Origin: JADJLQ01 sp034439915
GTDB taxonomy: Bacteria > Bacteroidota > Bacteroidia > Chitinophagales > Saprospiraceae
DNA: 37,870 bases
NCBI GenBank assembly: GCA_034439915.1
Contig: JAWXBI010000037.1
Span: 1 to 37,870, forward strand
Direction of reading: 5' to 3'
Below the pieces are notes generated by a model. That model made no database searches. It worked only from the letters and a program-made list of their open reading frames with translations, and was not told the origin of the DNA. Within the stretch, counting starts at the first letter, position 1, and the number at the start of each line of letters is the position of its first letter. Positions 16,963-25,755 of this stretch are shown here, one piece after another. Both the position numbers and the translations under genes were made by a program.

Positions 16963-17751
16963 TCAAAGACTTTTGGTCCTCCCCCCGTCAACAGCCAGGT
17001 TGATGCCATTGATATAGGATGCTGCCGGACTGGCTAAGAAAGCTACTACAGCAGCGATTTCCTGAGGTTGACCGAACCGACGGAGCGGGATATCTTCCAT
17101 TGCCCTGGCTTCCAGTATTTGTTTATCTACCTGTGTTTTTTGAGCGCGAAAACTAAATAATTCGTCGAGCCGGTCTGTGGCAGTATACCCCGGCAATATA
17201 TTATTTACAGTGATCTGAAACGGTCCAAGTTCATTTGCCAACGTTTTGGCCCAATTACTCACAGCCGCCCTTAAAGCATTGGATAGGCCTAAATCCGCCA
17301 TAGGTTCTTTGACTGATGTAGACGTGATATTGATGATCCGCCCATACCCCGACGATTTCATGCCGGGTACCAAAAGCCGGACTAAGTCATGATTAACTAA
17401 AAATAATTTTTTAAACGATTCCTCAATTTTTTCATTTGCCATTTCCATCAATTGGCCGGCAGGTGGACCTCCGGTATTATTGATCAGGATCTGATAGTCA
17501 CGACCAGAACTTAACGCATTTACTTTTTTATGCACATCCTGGGCCTCACTGTAATCAGCCATTAGGTAATCGTGATCCTGCTTGGAATGGGTGCGGGGAA
17601 GGGTATGTAAAATTTCGATCATTAAATCTTTAGAACGGGCCATCAGGGTCACGTTTGCCCCCAGGGAAGCAAGTTCGTAAGCGATGGCTTTGCCGATACC
17701 CTTGCTGCTTCCACAGACCAGGGCATTTTTATTATTCAGGGAAATATCCAT
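16963..17751 (-). CDS. Divergent SDR-family oxidoreductase lacking the YxxxK pair
   Basis: From the ATG at 17751 the protein is 262 aa with a Rossmann fold. The cofactor loop is GSSKGIG (14-20), NNTGGP stands in for NNAG (91-96), and the end SPAASYINGINLAVDGG is typical of FabG-like SDRs. The serine strand is INITSTSV (about 140-147). The usual catalytic Tyr and Lys are replaced: the aligned stretch is GLSNALRAAV (155-164), with Leu at both expected positions (156 and 160). This fits the BKR-like SDR subgroup known to have an imperfect catalytic tetrad. Substrate and even oxidoreductase activity are uncertain. The neighbour on the other side of the divergent region is kynureninase. Confidence 0.85.
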   Translation of the reverse strand: MDISLNNKNALVCGSSKGIGKAIAYELASLGANVTLMARSKDLMIEILHTLPRTHSKQDHDYLMADYSEAQDVHKKVNALSSGRDYQILINNTGGPPAGQLMEMANEKIEESFKKLFLVNHDLVRLLVPGMKSSGYGRIINITSTSVKEPMADLGLSNALRAAVSNWAKTLANELGPFQITVNNILPGYTATDRLDELFSFRAQKTQVDKQILEARAMEDIPLRRFGQPQEIAAVVAFLASPAASYINGINLAVDGGRTKSL

Positions 17752-17829
17752 ACCGGAATTTTTTTCCAAATATGATTATAAATACTGAACGGGAATGATT
17801 TATTGATTAGTTTGTATTTTTCTGATCAG

Positions 17830-19101
17830 ATGGAGGAACAAGATTATCATGCATTTGCGCTAGAATCCGATCATTCCGATGTGCTGGCTCCTTATAGGAC
17901 GCACTACCATATACCCTTTCATAAGGAGGGTCAGGCATCAATTTATTGTTGTGGCAATTCACTTGGCCTTCAACATAAGGATGCCAGGCAGGATGTAAAT
18001 AAAGAGTTGGATCGATGGGCCGGTTTAGGTGTTAAAGCACATTTTGAAGGTGACCCACCCTGGTTTACTTACCAGGATGGCCTGGTATCAATTATGACGG
18101 ATCTGGTGGGGGCAAAGACGGGTGAAGTGACGATAATGAACACGCTGACCGTCAATATACATTTGATGTTGGTGAGTTTTTATAAACCCACAAAAACCAG
18201 ATATAAAATAATCGTAGAACATTCTCCTTTTCCATCCGACATGTACGCCGTTAAATCCCAAATACGCTATCACGGCTTTTCCGTGGAGGATGCTTTGGTA
18301 GAACTTAAACCACGGGTAGGCGAATACACCTTGCGGCTGGAGGATATAGAGGAAGCGATAACCCTTCATGGCGAACAACTTGCCTTGATTTATTTTGGTT
18401 CAGTCAATTACCTTTCCGGGCAGGTCCTTAATATACCTTCGGTGGTTAGCCTTGCTCATCGGGTTGGTGCCTTTTTTGGTCTTGACCTGGCGCATGGAGC
18501 AGGAAACCTGATTTTAAATTTACACCATTGGCAGGTCGATTTTGCGGTATGGTGTAATTATAAGTATTTGAATGGCGGTCCAAATAGTCTTGCCGGCTGT
18601 TTTGTACATCAACTATATCATGCCGATCATAGTCTTCCAAGGTTTGAAGGGTGGTGGGGCCATGATAAAAAACGCCGGTTTTTAATGGAACCTGATTTTC
18701 ATCCTGTTCCTGGTGCTGAAGCCTGGCAATTGAGCGGACCTCCTATACTCGCTTTGGCTGCAATGAAATCCGCACTCGTAGATTTTAAAAGCGCCGGCAT
18801 AAACAACTTAAGAAAAAAATCCATATCACTAACTGGTTTTTTACATTCCCTCATTAAATCCATTGAAGATCCCAGGCTATCCATCATTACTCCTAATGAT
18901 CCGGAGGCCAGAGGATGCCAACTGTCCATTCTAATTCAGCCTCCCGATAAGCGGATATTCTACCAAATGCTCGACCTGGGCATAGTGGTCGATTGGAGGG
19001 AGCCGGGCATCATACGTATTGCGCCGGTTCCGATGTATAACACCTTTGAAGAGGTATATCAGGTTTATACCCGTTTGGCGCAAATGCTGCAAGTCTTATG
19101 A
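17830..19101 (+). CDS. kynU: Kynureninase
   Basis: This PLP-dependent fold-type I enzyme cleaves L-kynurenine or 3-hydroxykynurenine to anthranilate or 3-hydroxyanthranilate plus alanine. From the ATG at 17830 it has 423 aa. Visible features are YCCGNSLGLQHKDARQDV near the N-terminus, GLGVKAHFEGDPPWF, the PLP-contact region EHSPFPSDMYAVKSQ, the Asp in GLDLAHGAGN and the PLP lysine in WCNYKYLNGGPNS. The C-terminal domain ends with the VDWREPGIIRIAPVPMYNT segment. No other tryptophan-degradation gene is present in the window. Its stop overlaps the next start by 4 bp (ATGA), so it is translationally coupled to the LpxH-like gene. Confidence 0.94.
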   Translation: MEEQDYHAFALESDHSDVLAPYRTHYHIPFHKEGQASIYCCGNSLGLQHKDARQDVNKELDRWAGLGVKAHFEGDPPWFTYQDGLVSIMTDLVGAKTGEVTIMNTLTVNIHLMLVSFYKPTKTRYKIIVEHSPFPSDMYAVKSQIRYHGFSVEDALVELKPRVGEYTLRLEDIEEAITLHGEQLALIYFGSVNYLSGQVLNIPSVVSLAHRVGAFFGLDLAHGAGNLILNLHHWQVDFAVWCNYKYLNGGPNSLAGCFVHQLYHADHSLPRFEGWWGHDKKRRFLMEPDFHPVPGAEAWQLSGPPILALAAMKSALVDFKSAGINNLRKKSISLTGFLHSLIKSIEDPRLSIITPNDPEARGCQLSILIQPPDKRIFYQMLDLGIVVDWREPGIIRIAPVPMYNTFEEVYQVYTRLAQMLQVL

Positions 19102-19874
19102 GGAATAAAATCTTTTTTTGTTCAGATTTTCATTTGGGTTTAAATGCCCACGAAACTTCCAGGCAGCGGGAAAGATTGATTCTGGAATGGTTAGATTGGA
19201 TTGCTCCAACCGCAGAAGCCATTTATATTGTCGGCGATATTTTTGATTTTTGGTTTGAATATAAACACGTGGTGCCCAGAGGGGGCATCCGGTTAATGGC
19301 TGCCCTCGGGAATTTAAAGGATCAGGGCATTAGTATCCGCGTATTTACCGGAAATCACGATCAATGGATGTTTGGTTATTTCCAGGAAGAATTGGGTATA
19401 CCGGTTTACCATGATCCCATTGAAGTTGTCCTTCAGGATAAAAAGCTCTTGATAGGACATGGTGACGGTCTGGGTCCCGGGGATCAAGGGTATAAACTAA
19501 TTAAAAAAATATTCCGTAATCCGGTAGCAAGAAAACTATTTGGATGGATTCCACCTGGCCTGGGGATCCCGCTCGCCAGATCCTGGAGCGGGGCATCCAG
19601 AAAAAAAGGAATGCAGGAGAATAAGTTTATGGGAGAACAAAATGAGTGGTTGATCCAATTCGGCGAAAAAGCAGCTACAACTCATCCGAACGCGGTGGAT
19701 TATTTTATTTTCGGGCACCGCCACTTGCCAATCGACTGGAAATTATCCGACGGCTCCCGTTACATCAACCTGGGTGATTGGTTGAAATACCAATCCTATG
19801 CAGTATTGGAAGAGGGGAATTTAAAATTGTCATTTCATAAGAATTCACTCGGATCAATTATTACCAATTATTAA
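19098..19874 (+). CDS. lpxH: UDP-2,3-diacylglucosamine diphosphatase (LpxH-like metallophosphoesterase)
   Basis: This 258-aa calcineurin-like phosphoesterase shows the family metal motifs in order: SDFHLG (9-14), GDIFDFW (46-52), GNHD (85-88), GHGDG (120-124) and FGHRHLP near 212. The GDIFDFWFEY phrase and the overall length fit LpxH/LpxH2 enzymes, which make lipid X in lipid A synthesis at the inner membrane. Other metallophosphoesterases share the core, so the lipid A role is by family resemblance. It overlaps the kynureninase stop by 4 bp, an odd metabolic pairing. Confidence 0.85.
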   Translation: MRNKIFFCSDFHLGLNAHETSRQRERLILEWLDWIAPTAEAIYIVGDIFDFWFEYKHVVPRGGIRLMAALGNLKDQGISIRVFTGNHDQWMFGYFQEELGIPVYHDPIEVVLQDKKLLIGHGDGLGPGDQGYKLIKKIFRNPVARKLFGWIPPGLGIPLARSWSGASRKKGMQENKFMGEQNEWLIQFGEKAATTHPNAVDYFIFGHRHLPIDWKLSDGSRYINLGDWLKYQSYAVLEEGNLKLSFHKNSLGSIITNY

Positions 19875-19891
19875 CCAACTGCACCTACCTG

Positions 19892-20830
19892 ATGAATCCA
19901 ATGACCATTTTCCTTTTTGTTTTATCCTGGTATTTTATTGGTCAGGGCTGCAGACCTCCTGTCATTTCAGTCGATGAAGTTGCTGCATTGTATTCCAATA
20001 CCCAGGTGATCGGAGACATTGTTTATAAGTCCACCAGATCCCGGAATCTAAAGCTGGATGCCTATGTGCCGGTCCGGCGATTGGGTGAACCTCCCTGGAT
20101 TGAATACAGCGCCGAATTAAAGCCCACCTTATTATTCTTCCATGGAGGTGGGTGGACCAGTGGAAATAAAATCTCGCGTTCTCTTTTTTTGATGCCCTAC
20201 ATTCAACAGGGTTTTGCTATAGTCACTGCTGATTACAGGTATTTAGAAGAGGCCAGCCTGCCTGAAATCATCGAGGACACCAGGGCTGCCCTACATTGGA
20301 TCTATTCCAACCAGGAAAAATACAGGTTTGATACCTCGCGTATTTTGGTATCCGGCGAATCGGCGGGGGGACATTTGGCCTTGATGAATGGGGTTTTAAA
20401 CAAGAGCGGATTGTTTTTACAGGATTCTTTGAAAAGCTTTTCACTTCGGGTTGCAGGAGTAATCAATTGGTTTGGTGTAGCAGACCTCATTGAAGCTTCT
20501 TCAGATTGGGACGCCGCCTTCCGCAGCCTGGTTGTGGGAAAAGATTCCACCAACGCGCAAGAACTATTGAGGTTGTGTTCGCCGGTAACTTATATTGATA
20601 GCAGTACAGTCCCTGTCCTGACCATCCATGGTAATGAAGATAAAGCAGCGGACTATGGGCAGGCTTTGTTATTGCATCGGTTGTTGGATCAAAACAAGGT
20701 TAAAAATAAATTATGGACCATACAGGGTAAAAAACATGGCAACTTTGATCCTCTGGAAATGTCCTTAGCCGTTGAGCAAATCTGGAAATTTATTGAAACT
20801 GAATCTGTTTTTAAACCATCACACCATTAA
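19892..20830 (+). CDS. Secreted alpha/beta hydrolase (acetyl esterase/lipase, BD-FAE type)
   Basis: This 312-aa alpha/beta hydrolase has the oxyanion motif HGGGW (84-88), the nucleophile elbow GESAGG (Ser 157), an Asp in TIHGNEDKAADYG and a His in GKKHGNFDP. These form a complete triad. The N-terminus is hydrophobic and followed by a Cys (GQGC, residue 20). It could be a lipoprotein or a Sec-exported protein; the lipobox is weak. The class acts on short acyl esters, often on polysaccharides or xenobiotics, but the substrate is unknown. Its end overlaps the next gene by about 59 bp. Confidence 0.82.
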   Translation: MNPMTIFLFVLSWYFIGQGCRPPVISVDEVAALYSNTQVIGDIVYKSTRSRNLKLDAYVPVRRLGEPPWIEYSAELKPTLLFFHGGGWTSGNKISRSLFLMPYIQQGFAIVTADYRYLEEASLPEIIEDTRAALHWIYSNQEKYRFDTSRILVSGESAGGHLALMNGVLNKSGLFLQDSLKSFSLRVAGVINWFGVADLIEASSDWDAAFRSLVVGKDSTNAQELLRLCSPVTYIDSSTVPVLTIHGNEDKAADYGQALLLHRLLDQNKVKNKLWTIQGKKHGNFDPLEMSLAVEQIWKFIETESVFKPSHH

Positions 20831-21647
20831 AAAATATACCTTCTTCTGGGCATTAATTTGGGGTCCGGGTATCCTTGCTTTAGCGGCCCAATCCCCATCG
20901 GATTCCATCCTGATGATACGAAAAATTGCCCTGCAGGCAGTCTCCGTGGAAGCGGACTTTCAAGGTCAGATATACGTGATTACCCGGTTCAATGAACTCA
21001 TCAAAATGAATGACACAGGAGGTATAATAAGGCAATATTCCAACAACTACCTCGGGACACTCCAACTGATCAGTATTCACAACCCATTTCAGATTGTATT
21101 GTTCTATCCGGGGTTTCAAACCCTGATTATACTCGATAAAAGCCTCAATGAGTTACAACGGATAACGATGTCGCAACTGAATATTCCCTATGTAACTACG
21201 TTGGGTTATAGCCCTGAGCGGGAATTATGGTTTTTTGATGATCAGCTCAAAAGATTTAAAAAAGTAAATATTTATGGCCGGCATATCCTGGAATCGAATC
21301 TGGATAATATCTATCAGCCGGGCAGGGTATATAAAATCAGAGCGCAAAAAAATGAAGTGAAAGTATGGTGTGACAGCTCCCATTTGATCACCATGGATTT
21401 AAACGGTAATTTAAAAGACCTTGCGATTCAGGCAGGAGAATGGATTTATTGGAAAGATCAGATCACCGGATTTTTTTTGAATCAACAGTTAGTTACCCGA
21501 AATGCAGCAAATTACCAAACTGTACTTCAATCCGTCTTTCCAGTTGTTTCCCCCGGGATGCAGGGGCTGACTATTCTTGAGAAGGGATATGCCTCGATTG
21601 ATCAGGCGGGGGTGCTGTATATTTTTCGTAAAACGCCTAAACTCTGA
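20772..21647 (+). CDS. Hypothetical exported protein, beta-propeller-like
   Basis: The frame has 291 codons from a TTG at 20772. No ATG precedes the signal peptide (TFFWALIWGPGILALAAQ), so the start is uncertain and lies inside the end of the esterase gene. The mature part repeats short strands such as FQGQIYVITRFNELIKMN, FYPGFQTLIILDKSLNEL and SPERELWFFDDQLKRFKK. This pattern suggests a six-bladed-propeller-like fold (NHL/YVTN type). No enzyme motif is seen. The 3' end overlaps that of rnpA by 11 bp on the opposite strand. Function is unknown. Confidence 0.65.
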   Translation: MSKSGNLLKLNLFLNHHTIKKYTFFWALIWGPGILALAAQSPSDSILMIRKIALQAVSVEADFQGQIYVITRFNELIKMNDTGGIIRQYSNNYLGTLQLISIHNPFQIVLFYPGFQTLIILDKSLNELQRITMSQLNIPYVTTLGYSPERELWFFDDQLKRFKKVNIYGRHILESNLDNIYQPGRVYKIRAQKNEVKVWCDSSHLITMDLNGNLKDLAIQAGEWIYWKDQITGFFLNQQLVTRNAANYQTVLQSVFPVVSPGMQGLTILEKGYASIDQAGVLYIFRKTPKL

Positions 21648-22053
21648 ATTTTTTTTCTGCTGCCAATATTGTTTTTTGGATGAGCTTGGTGGCCGCGGTA
21701 TAAAGGTTATGATAATCCAGCTCCGTTTTTCCCAGATAAATCCACATCATATCCAGGCCTATCATTTTGGATTGACCAAGTGTGAGCAGGGAGGATTTTT
21801 GAAGTCGGTATACTTCTCTGGTTTTTCGTTTTATCCTGTTCCGGTCGTGGGCTCTGGGGAAACTTCTTTTAGGAACACTGACACTGAATTGGACGAGAGG
21901 AAGATCGTCACCCTCGGGTTTATTAAATAAATAGACCATTTTGAATGGCAACTGAACGATGGATGAACCATGTTCAAACAGGTGTTGGATCTTTTTCCTT
22001 GATTTTAGTTTTTCCTTTGCTGGAAATCCCGAACCAGTAGTTTCGGGGTTCAT
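21637..22053 (-). CDS. rnpA: Ribonuclease P protein component
   Basis: This 138-aa basic protein binds the RNase P RNA and helps process tRNA 5' ends. The conserved region VQFSVSVPKRSFPRAHDRNRIKRKTREVYR carries the RNR motif (given here as two halves, VQFSVSVPKRSFPRAHD and RNRIKRKTREVYR). The N-terminal LKSRKKIQHLFEHGSS is also typical. It begins 6 bp after the stop of rpmH, the standard rpmH-rnpA arrangement. Its last bases overlap the convergent propeller-like gene. Confidence 0.93.
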   Translation of the reverse strand: MNPETTGSGFPAKEKLKSRKKIQHLFEHGSSIVQLPFKMVYLFNKPEGDDLPLVQFSVSVPKRSFPRAHDRNRIKRKTREVYRLQKSSLLTLGQSKMIGLDMMWIYLGKTELDYHNLYTAATKLIQKTILAAEKKFRV

Positions 22054-22059
22054 GAGGTG

Positions 22060-22215
22060 TTATTTGCCTTTTACTTCGTCTGCCACGGTCAATTTATGCC
22101 GGCCTTTCGCTCTTCGGTTGGAAATTATTTTACGGCCACCTTTTGAACCCATACGCTCACGGAATCCATGTTTATTTGAACGCTTGCGACGAGAGGGTTG
22201 AAAGGTCTGTTTCAT
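22060..22215 (-). CDS. rpmH: 50S ribosomal protein L34
   Basis: The 51-aa reading frame is MKQTFQPSRRKRSNKHGF, then RERMGSKGGRKIISNRR, then AKGRHKLTVADEVKGK. This is an almost canonical L34, very basic, with the usual FQPS start and the HGFRERM core. It is followed 6 bp later by rnpA and preceded by a good promoter. Length (51 aa) is normal for the family. Confidence 0.97.
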   Translation of the reverse strand: MKQTFQPSRRKRSNKHGFRERMGSKGGRKIISNRRAKGRHKLTVADEVKGK

Positions 22216-22239
22216 GACGTATTATTTTGAATTGGGACG

Positions 22240-22271
22240 CAAAAATAAAGATTCTTTTCTATACTGCCAAA
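22240..22271 (-). promoter_or_regulatory. rpmH-rnpA promoter
   Basis: On the minus strand a TTTG (22268-22271) is followed after 20 bases by TATTTTTG (22240-22247). This is the best match in the window to the Bacteroidota TTTG / TAnnTTTG promoter. Transcription would start about 17 bases upstream of the rpmH ATG. Confidence 0.65.
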
Positions 22272-22288
22272 TAGGATTTTGAATGGGG

Positions 22289-24208
22289 TCAGGAATTCAT
22301 CGTTTGCAAAAACTCCTCGTTGGATTGGGTATGTTGCATGTGTTTGAGCATGAACTCAATAGCTTCATCCGGTTTCATATCGGCGAGGTGGTTGCGCAGG
22401 ATAAACATTCGTTGCAATGATTCTTTATCCATAAGTAATTCTTCCCTTCGGGTGCTGGATTTGGTGACATCGATGGAAGGATAGAGCCTTTTATTAGAAA
22501 GGTTGCGATCCAACTGTAATTCCATGTTTCCGGTACCTTTAAACTCTTCGAATATGACCCCGTCCATTTTGGATCCTGTATCGATCAGGGCAGTAGCCAG
22601 GATGGTCAAAGAACCGCCGTGTTCAATAGCCCGGGCTGCGCCAAAAAATTTCTTTGGTTTTTGAAGGGCATTGGCTTCTACACCTCCGGACAAGACTTTA
22701 CCACTTGAAGGCGCCACCGTGTTGTAAGCTCTGGCCAGACGGGTGATGGAATCCAGCAAGATGACCACATTGTGACCGCATTCCACCATACGTTTAGCTT
22801 TTTCTAAAACGATATTGGCTACCCGGACATGGTTGTCTGCAGGCTCGTCAAATGTAGAAGATATCACTTCGGCATTTACACTGCGCTGCATATCAGTGAC
22901 TTCTTCCGGGCGTTCATCGATTAACAGGATGATCAGATAACAATCCGGATGATTGTACGATATGGCATTGGCTATGTCTTTTAGCAAAAAGGTTTTACCG
23001 GTTTTTGGTTGAGCGACAATCAATCCCCTTTGCCCCATTCCGATAGGAGTGAATAAATCGATCAGCCTGTTGCCATAATCTTTACCTGCCGGATTGATGG
23101 TAAGCTTGAATTTTTTACTTGGAAAGAGCGGAGTCAGATAGTCGAAGGGTACCCGGTCTCTGATCTGTTCTGAAGTCAGGCCATTAATTAATGAAACTTT
23201 AAGTAAAGCAAAATATTTTTCGCCTTCTTTTGGTGGTCGGATCGCTCCTTGCACGGAATCTCCGGTTTTTAATCCAAATAATTTGATTTGAGATGGAGAA
23301 ACATAAATATCGTCCGGTGAACTGAGGTAGTTATAATCAGCGGAACGCAAAAATCCATAACCATCCGACATCATTTCCAGAACACCCTGTCCTTCAATCA
23401 TAGCGTCCATATCGACATTAAATACTTCTGCCGGTATGGGTTCTGTTTCTGGTTCAGTGGGTTGGATATATTCTGTGGTTGCCGGTTCTATTTTAGATTC
23501 TTCTATCGGCCTTGGGGCATGTTGTGGACGGGATGGATTATTTTGATTGGTCTGATGTCTGGCAGGATCCTGATGTCTTTGAGGCTCTTGCCTTCTGGGA
23601 TGTTGATCCTGTTGTCTGGATGGGTCAAGTCTGGATTGTTCTTGCTGTCTGGCTTGCTCCTGCTGCCTGGGTTGATCTTGTTGTCTGGATTGATCTTGTT
23701 GTCTGGAGGGTTGATCTTGTTGTCTGGAGGGTTGATCCTGGTATCTGGGAGCATCCGCTTGTCTTGGTGTTTCCGGTGTCCTGGGCAGCTCAGGTTGACG
23801 GGGCATTTCCTGTTGTCTTGCGGGTTCTTGATTCCTCGGAGCCTCCTGGTGACGCGGTAATTCGCGATGTACAGGTTGTTCACGGTGCAGCAATTCGACC
23901 GGTTCAGCATCTTCCTGGATGGCCTTACGCATTCTGGGACGCTGTGGCGGTTGTTTTGAACCTGTATGTCCGTTGGATTTATTATGGGGGTTTTGTTTTT
24001 TATCTTCTTCTGACAATTCAGGGGATGGGGTAGCCTGATTAGACTCTGATTTTTTCAGTGTAGAACCACCCATGGCTTGCCGATCCAGGATCTGAAAAAC
24101 TAAATCTTGTTTATTGAGCTTGCGGCTTCCCTTAATTTCCAACCCATCTGCAATCTCCCTAAGCTCCGGAACTAACATCTCATTGAGACGAAGTATATCA
24201 TAAATCAT
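22289..24208 (-). CDS. rho: Transcription termination factor Rho with long disordered insert
   Basis: This is a 639-aa hexameric RNA helicase. The Rho N-terminal helical domain is at 1-45 (LNEMLVPELREIADGLEIKG, next LNKQDLVFQILD). The cold-shock-like RNA-binding domain is at about 273-340 (GVLEMMSDGYGFLRS, SPDDIYVSPSQI). The RecA-like motor has Walker A PKTGKT at 401-406 and LIDERPEEVTDMQRSV further on, with the Q- and R-loop segments GGVEANALQKPKKFFGAAR and SSTRREELL. Between the first two domains lies a ~220-residue low-complexity insert (about 46-265) built from R, Q, P, D and E repeats. E. coli Rho is 419 aa, so the extra length is this insert, a feature known for Bacteroidota Rho proteins. 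Confidence 0.96.
   Translation of the reverse strand: MIYDILRLNEMLVPELREIADGLEIKGSRKLNKQDLVFQILDRQAMGGSTLKKSESNQATPSPELSEEDKKQNPHNKSNGHTGSKQPPQRPRMRKAIQEDAEPVELLHREQPVHRELPRHQEAPRNQEPARQQEMPRQPELPRTPETPRQADAPRYQDQPSRQQDQPSRQQDQSRQQDQPRQQEQARQQEQSRLDPSRQQDQHPRRQEPQRHQDPARHQTNQNNPSRPQHAPRPIEESKIEPATTEYIQPTEPETEPIPAEVFNVDMDAMIEGQGVLEMMSDGYGFLRSADYNYLSSPDDIYVSPSQIKLFGLKTGDSVQGAIRPPKEGEKYFALLKVSLINGLTSEQIRDRVPFDYLTPLFPSKKFKLTINPAGKDYGNRLIDLFTPIGMGQRGLIVAQPKTGKTFLLKDIANAISYNHPDCYLIILLIDERPEEVTDMQRSVNAEVISSTFDEPADNHVRVANIVLEKAKRMVECGHNVVILLDSITRLARAYNTVAPSSGKVLSGGVEANALQKPKKFFGAARAIEHGGSLTILATALIDTGSKMDGVIFEEFKGTGNMELQLDRNLSNKRLYPSIDVTKSSTRREELLMDKESLQRMFILRNHLADMKPDEAIEFMLKHMQHTQSNEEFLQTMNS
23533..23890 (-). 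repeat. Codon-level tandem repeats coding the Rho R/Q/P insert
   Basis: Within rho, short imperfect tandem repeats of about 15-21 bp (plus-strand core such as GATCTTGTTGTCTGGA) encode variants of SRQQDQP and RQQE. The block codes for residues about 107-225. Such repeats expand and contract easily by slippage, so insert length probably varies between strains. Confidence 0.7.
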
Positions 24209-24276
24209 ATTAAAAACGGATAAATTAAAATTTAAAAACTATGTTTTGGTATGAATCTAAAAATGAACCGTTAAAC

Positions 24277-24305
24277 CAAATTAAAACCTTACTTAAAAAA
24301 CCAAA
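24277..24305 (-). promoter_or_regulatory. Possible rho promoter
   Basis: On the minus strand a TTTG (24302-24305) is followed after 18 bases by TAATTTG (24277-24283), a near match to the -7 element. It lies about 70 bases upstream of the rho start, leaving an AT-rich leader. The 224-bp region between rho and serS otherwise shows no gene. Confidence 0.3.
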
Positions 24306-24398
24306 TTTGTAATGGGAACACTTTTTAGGAAAAGGAGAGAACCGGTATAAGTTCTCTTCATTTGACACTGCAAATATATAGATATTTTGCGGTATACG

Positions 24399-24406
24399 TA
24401 TATTTG
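24399..24406 (+). promoter_or_regulatory. serS -7 element
   Basis: TATATTTG matches the TAnnTTTG -7 consensus and lies 26 bases upstream of the serS ATG. TTTG sequences further upstream are not at the usual distance, so the -33 element is unclear. Confidence 0.4.
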
Positions 24407-24432
24407 CCTGAATTTTTTTTCAAGAATCCACT

Positions 24433-25713
24433 ATGTTAACCCTCAATTATTTTTCCGAATTAAAAGCTAAAACACTGGCTGGTCTTCAAAAAAGAAACTG
24501 GGATCAGGATCGGTTGGCTTGGGTTGATGAAATAGCCGTGCTGGACCAGGAAAGAAAGGATGTACAGACCTTGCTGGATGACCTGAAAATGAAGGTCAAT
24601 CAGGCTTCCAAACAAATCGGGGCTTGTATGAAAAAAGGCTTGCAGACTGAAGCAGAATCCTTGAAACAAACCGTGGGTTTGCACAAAGAACAGATTGTTT
24701 TGCTGGAGGATAAATCCAGAAAAGTCAAAGACACGCTCCAGGAGTTATTGTATAAAATTCCCAACATCCCCCACGATTCCGTCCCAGCCGGAGTTTCGCC
24801 GGAAGAAAATGAAATTTATAAAGCCGGGCCAATAAGCCTTCCCGAGCTGATTCCCGGGGCCTTGTGCCATTGGGAACTTGCTGAAAAATACCAGTTGTTT
24901 GACCTGAAACTGGGGGTGAAAATTACTGGGGCAGGTTTTCCGGTGTACCGGGGAAAAGGGGCCCGATTGCAACGAAGTCTGATCCAGTTTTTTCTCGATC
25001 AGGCCATTGCTGCCGGGTACGAGGAAATTATTCCTCCTTTATTGGTAAATAGCAGCACTGCAACCGCCACCGGCCAGTTACCGGATAAGGATGGGCAGAT
25101 GTATTATTGCGAAAAGGATGAACTCTACCTCATACCCACCGCAGAAGTACCGGTCACCAATATTTACCGCGATGAAATCGTGGAAGAAAAAAACCTTCCG
25201 GTTAAACTTTGTGGGTATACCCCTTGTTTTAGAAGGGAAGCCGGTTCGTATGGAGCAGATGTGAAAGGACTCAACAGGGTGCACCAGTTTGACAAAGTAG
25301 AGATCGTGAGGATTGAAAAACCCGAAAATTCATACCATGCGTTAGAAGAAATGCTGGTTCATGTTTCCGGTTTACTGGATAAACTGGAGTTACCTTACCG
25401 GATATTAAAACTTTGCGGGGGTGACATGGGTTTTACTTCAGCACTGACTTATGATTTTGAAATTTATTCTGCCGCTCAAAAAAAATGGCTGGAGGTCAGT
25501 TCAGTTTCTAATTTCGAAACGTTCCAGGCCAACCGCCTTAAACTGCGATACCGCAACCAGGAAGGAAAAACCCAGTTGGCACACACCCTGAATGGCAGTG
25601 CATTGGCATTGGCGAGGATAGTTGCAGGGTTGTTGGAAAATCATCAGACTGCTGAGGGAATTCGTATACCTTCAGCCCTGGTTCCTTACACCGGTTTTTC
25701 TTTTATAGAATGA
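24433..25713 (+). CDS. serS: Serine--tRNA ligase
   Basis: This 426-aa class II aminoacyl-tRNA synthetase charges tRNA-Ser. The N-terminal ~105 residues form the long antiparallel coiled-coil arm that grips tRNA-Ser (DQERKDVQTLLDDLKMKVN onward). Motif 2 is in TPCFRREAGSYGADVKGLNRVHQF, here cited as FRREAGSYG and GLNRVHQFDKVE. Motif 3 is in LNGSALALARIVAGLLENHQ. The TAEVPVTN serine-binding segment is present. Length and all motifs are standard. Confidence 0.97.
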   Translation: MLTLNYFSELKAKTLAGLQKRNWDQDRLAWVDEIAVLDQERKDVQTLLDDLKMKVNQASKQIGACMKKGLQTEAESLKQTVGLHKEQIVLLEDKSRKVKDTLQELLYKIPNIPHDSVPAGVSPEENEIYKAGPISLPELIPGALCHWELAEKYQLFDLKLGVKITGAGFPVYRGKGARLQRSLIQFFLDQAIAAGYEEIIPPLLVNSSTATATGQLPDKDGQMYYCEKDELYLIPTAEVPVTNIYRDEIVEEKNLPVKLCGYTPCFRREAGSYGADVKGLNRVHQFDKVEIVRIEKPENSYHALEEMLVHVSGLLDKLELPYRILKLCGGDMGFTSALTYDFEIYSAAQKKWLEVSSVSNFETFQANRLKLRYRNQEGKTQLAHTLNGSALALARIVAGLLENHQTAEGIRIPSALVPYTGFSFIE

Positions 25714-25755
25714 ATCTTTTTTGATAAATTTTGTTGTTAATATAAAAAATTGAAT

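Noticed and set aside
23462..24033. Plus-strand open frames opposite rho with Leu/Trp-rich repeats
   Set aside because: They mirror the R/Q/P-rich tandem repeats of rho; no start signal or family match.
24209..24432. Possible riboswitch or small RNA between rho and serS
   Set aside because: No stable stem or known motif seen; the region is AT-rich and explained by two divergent promoters.
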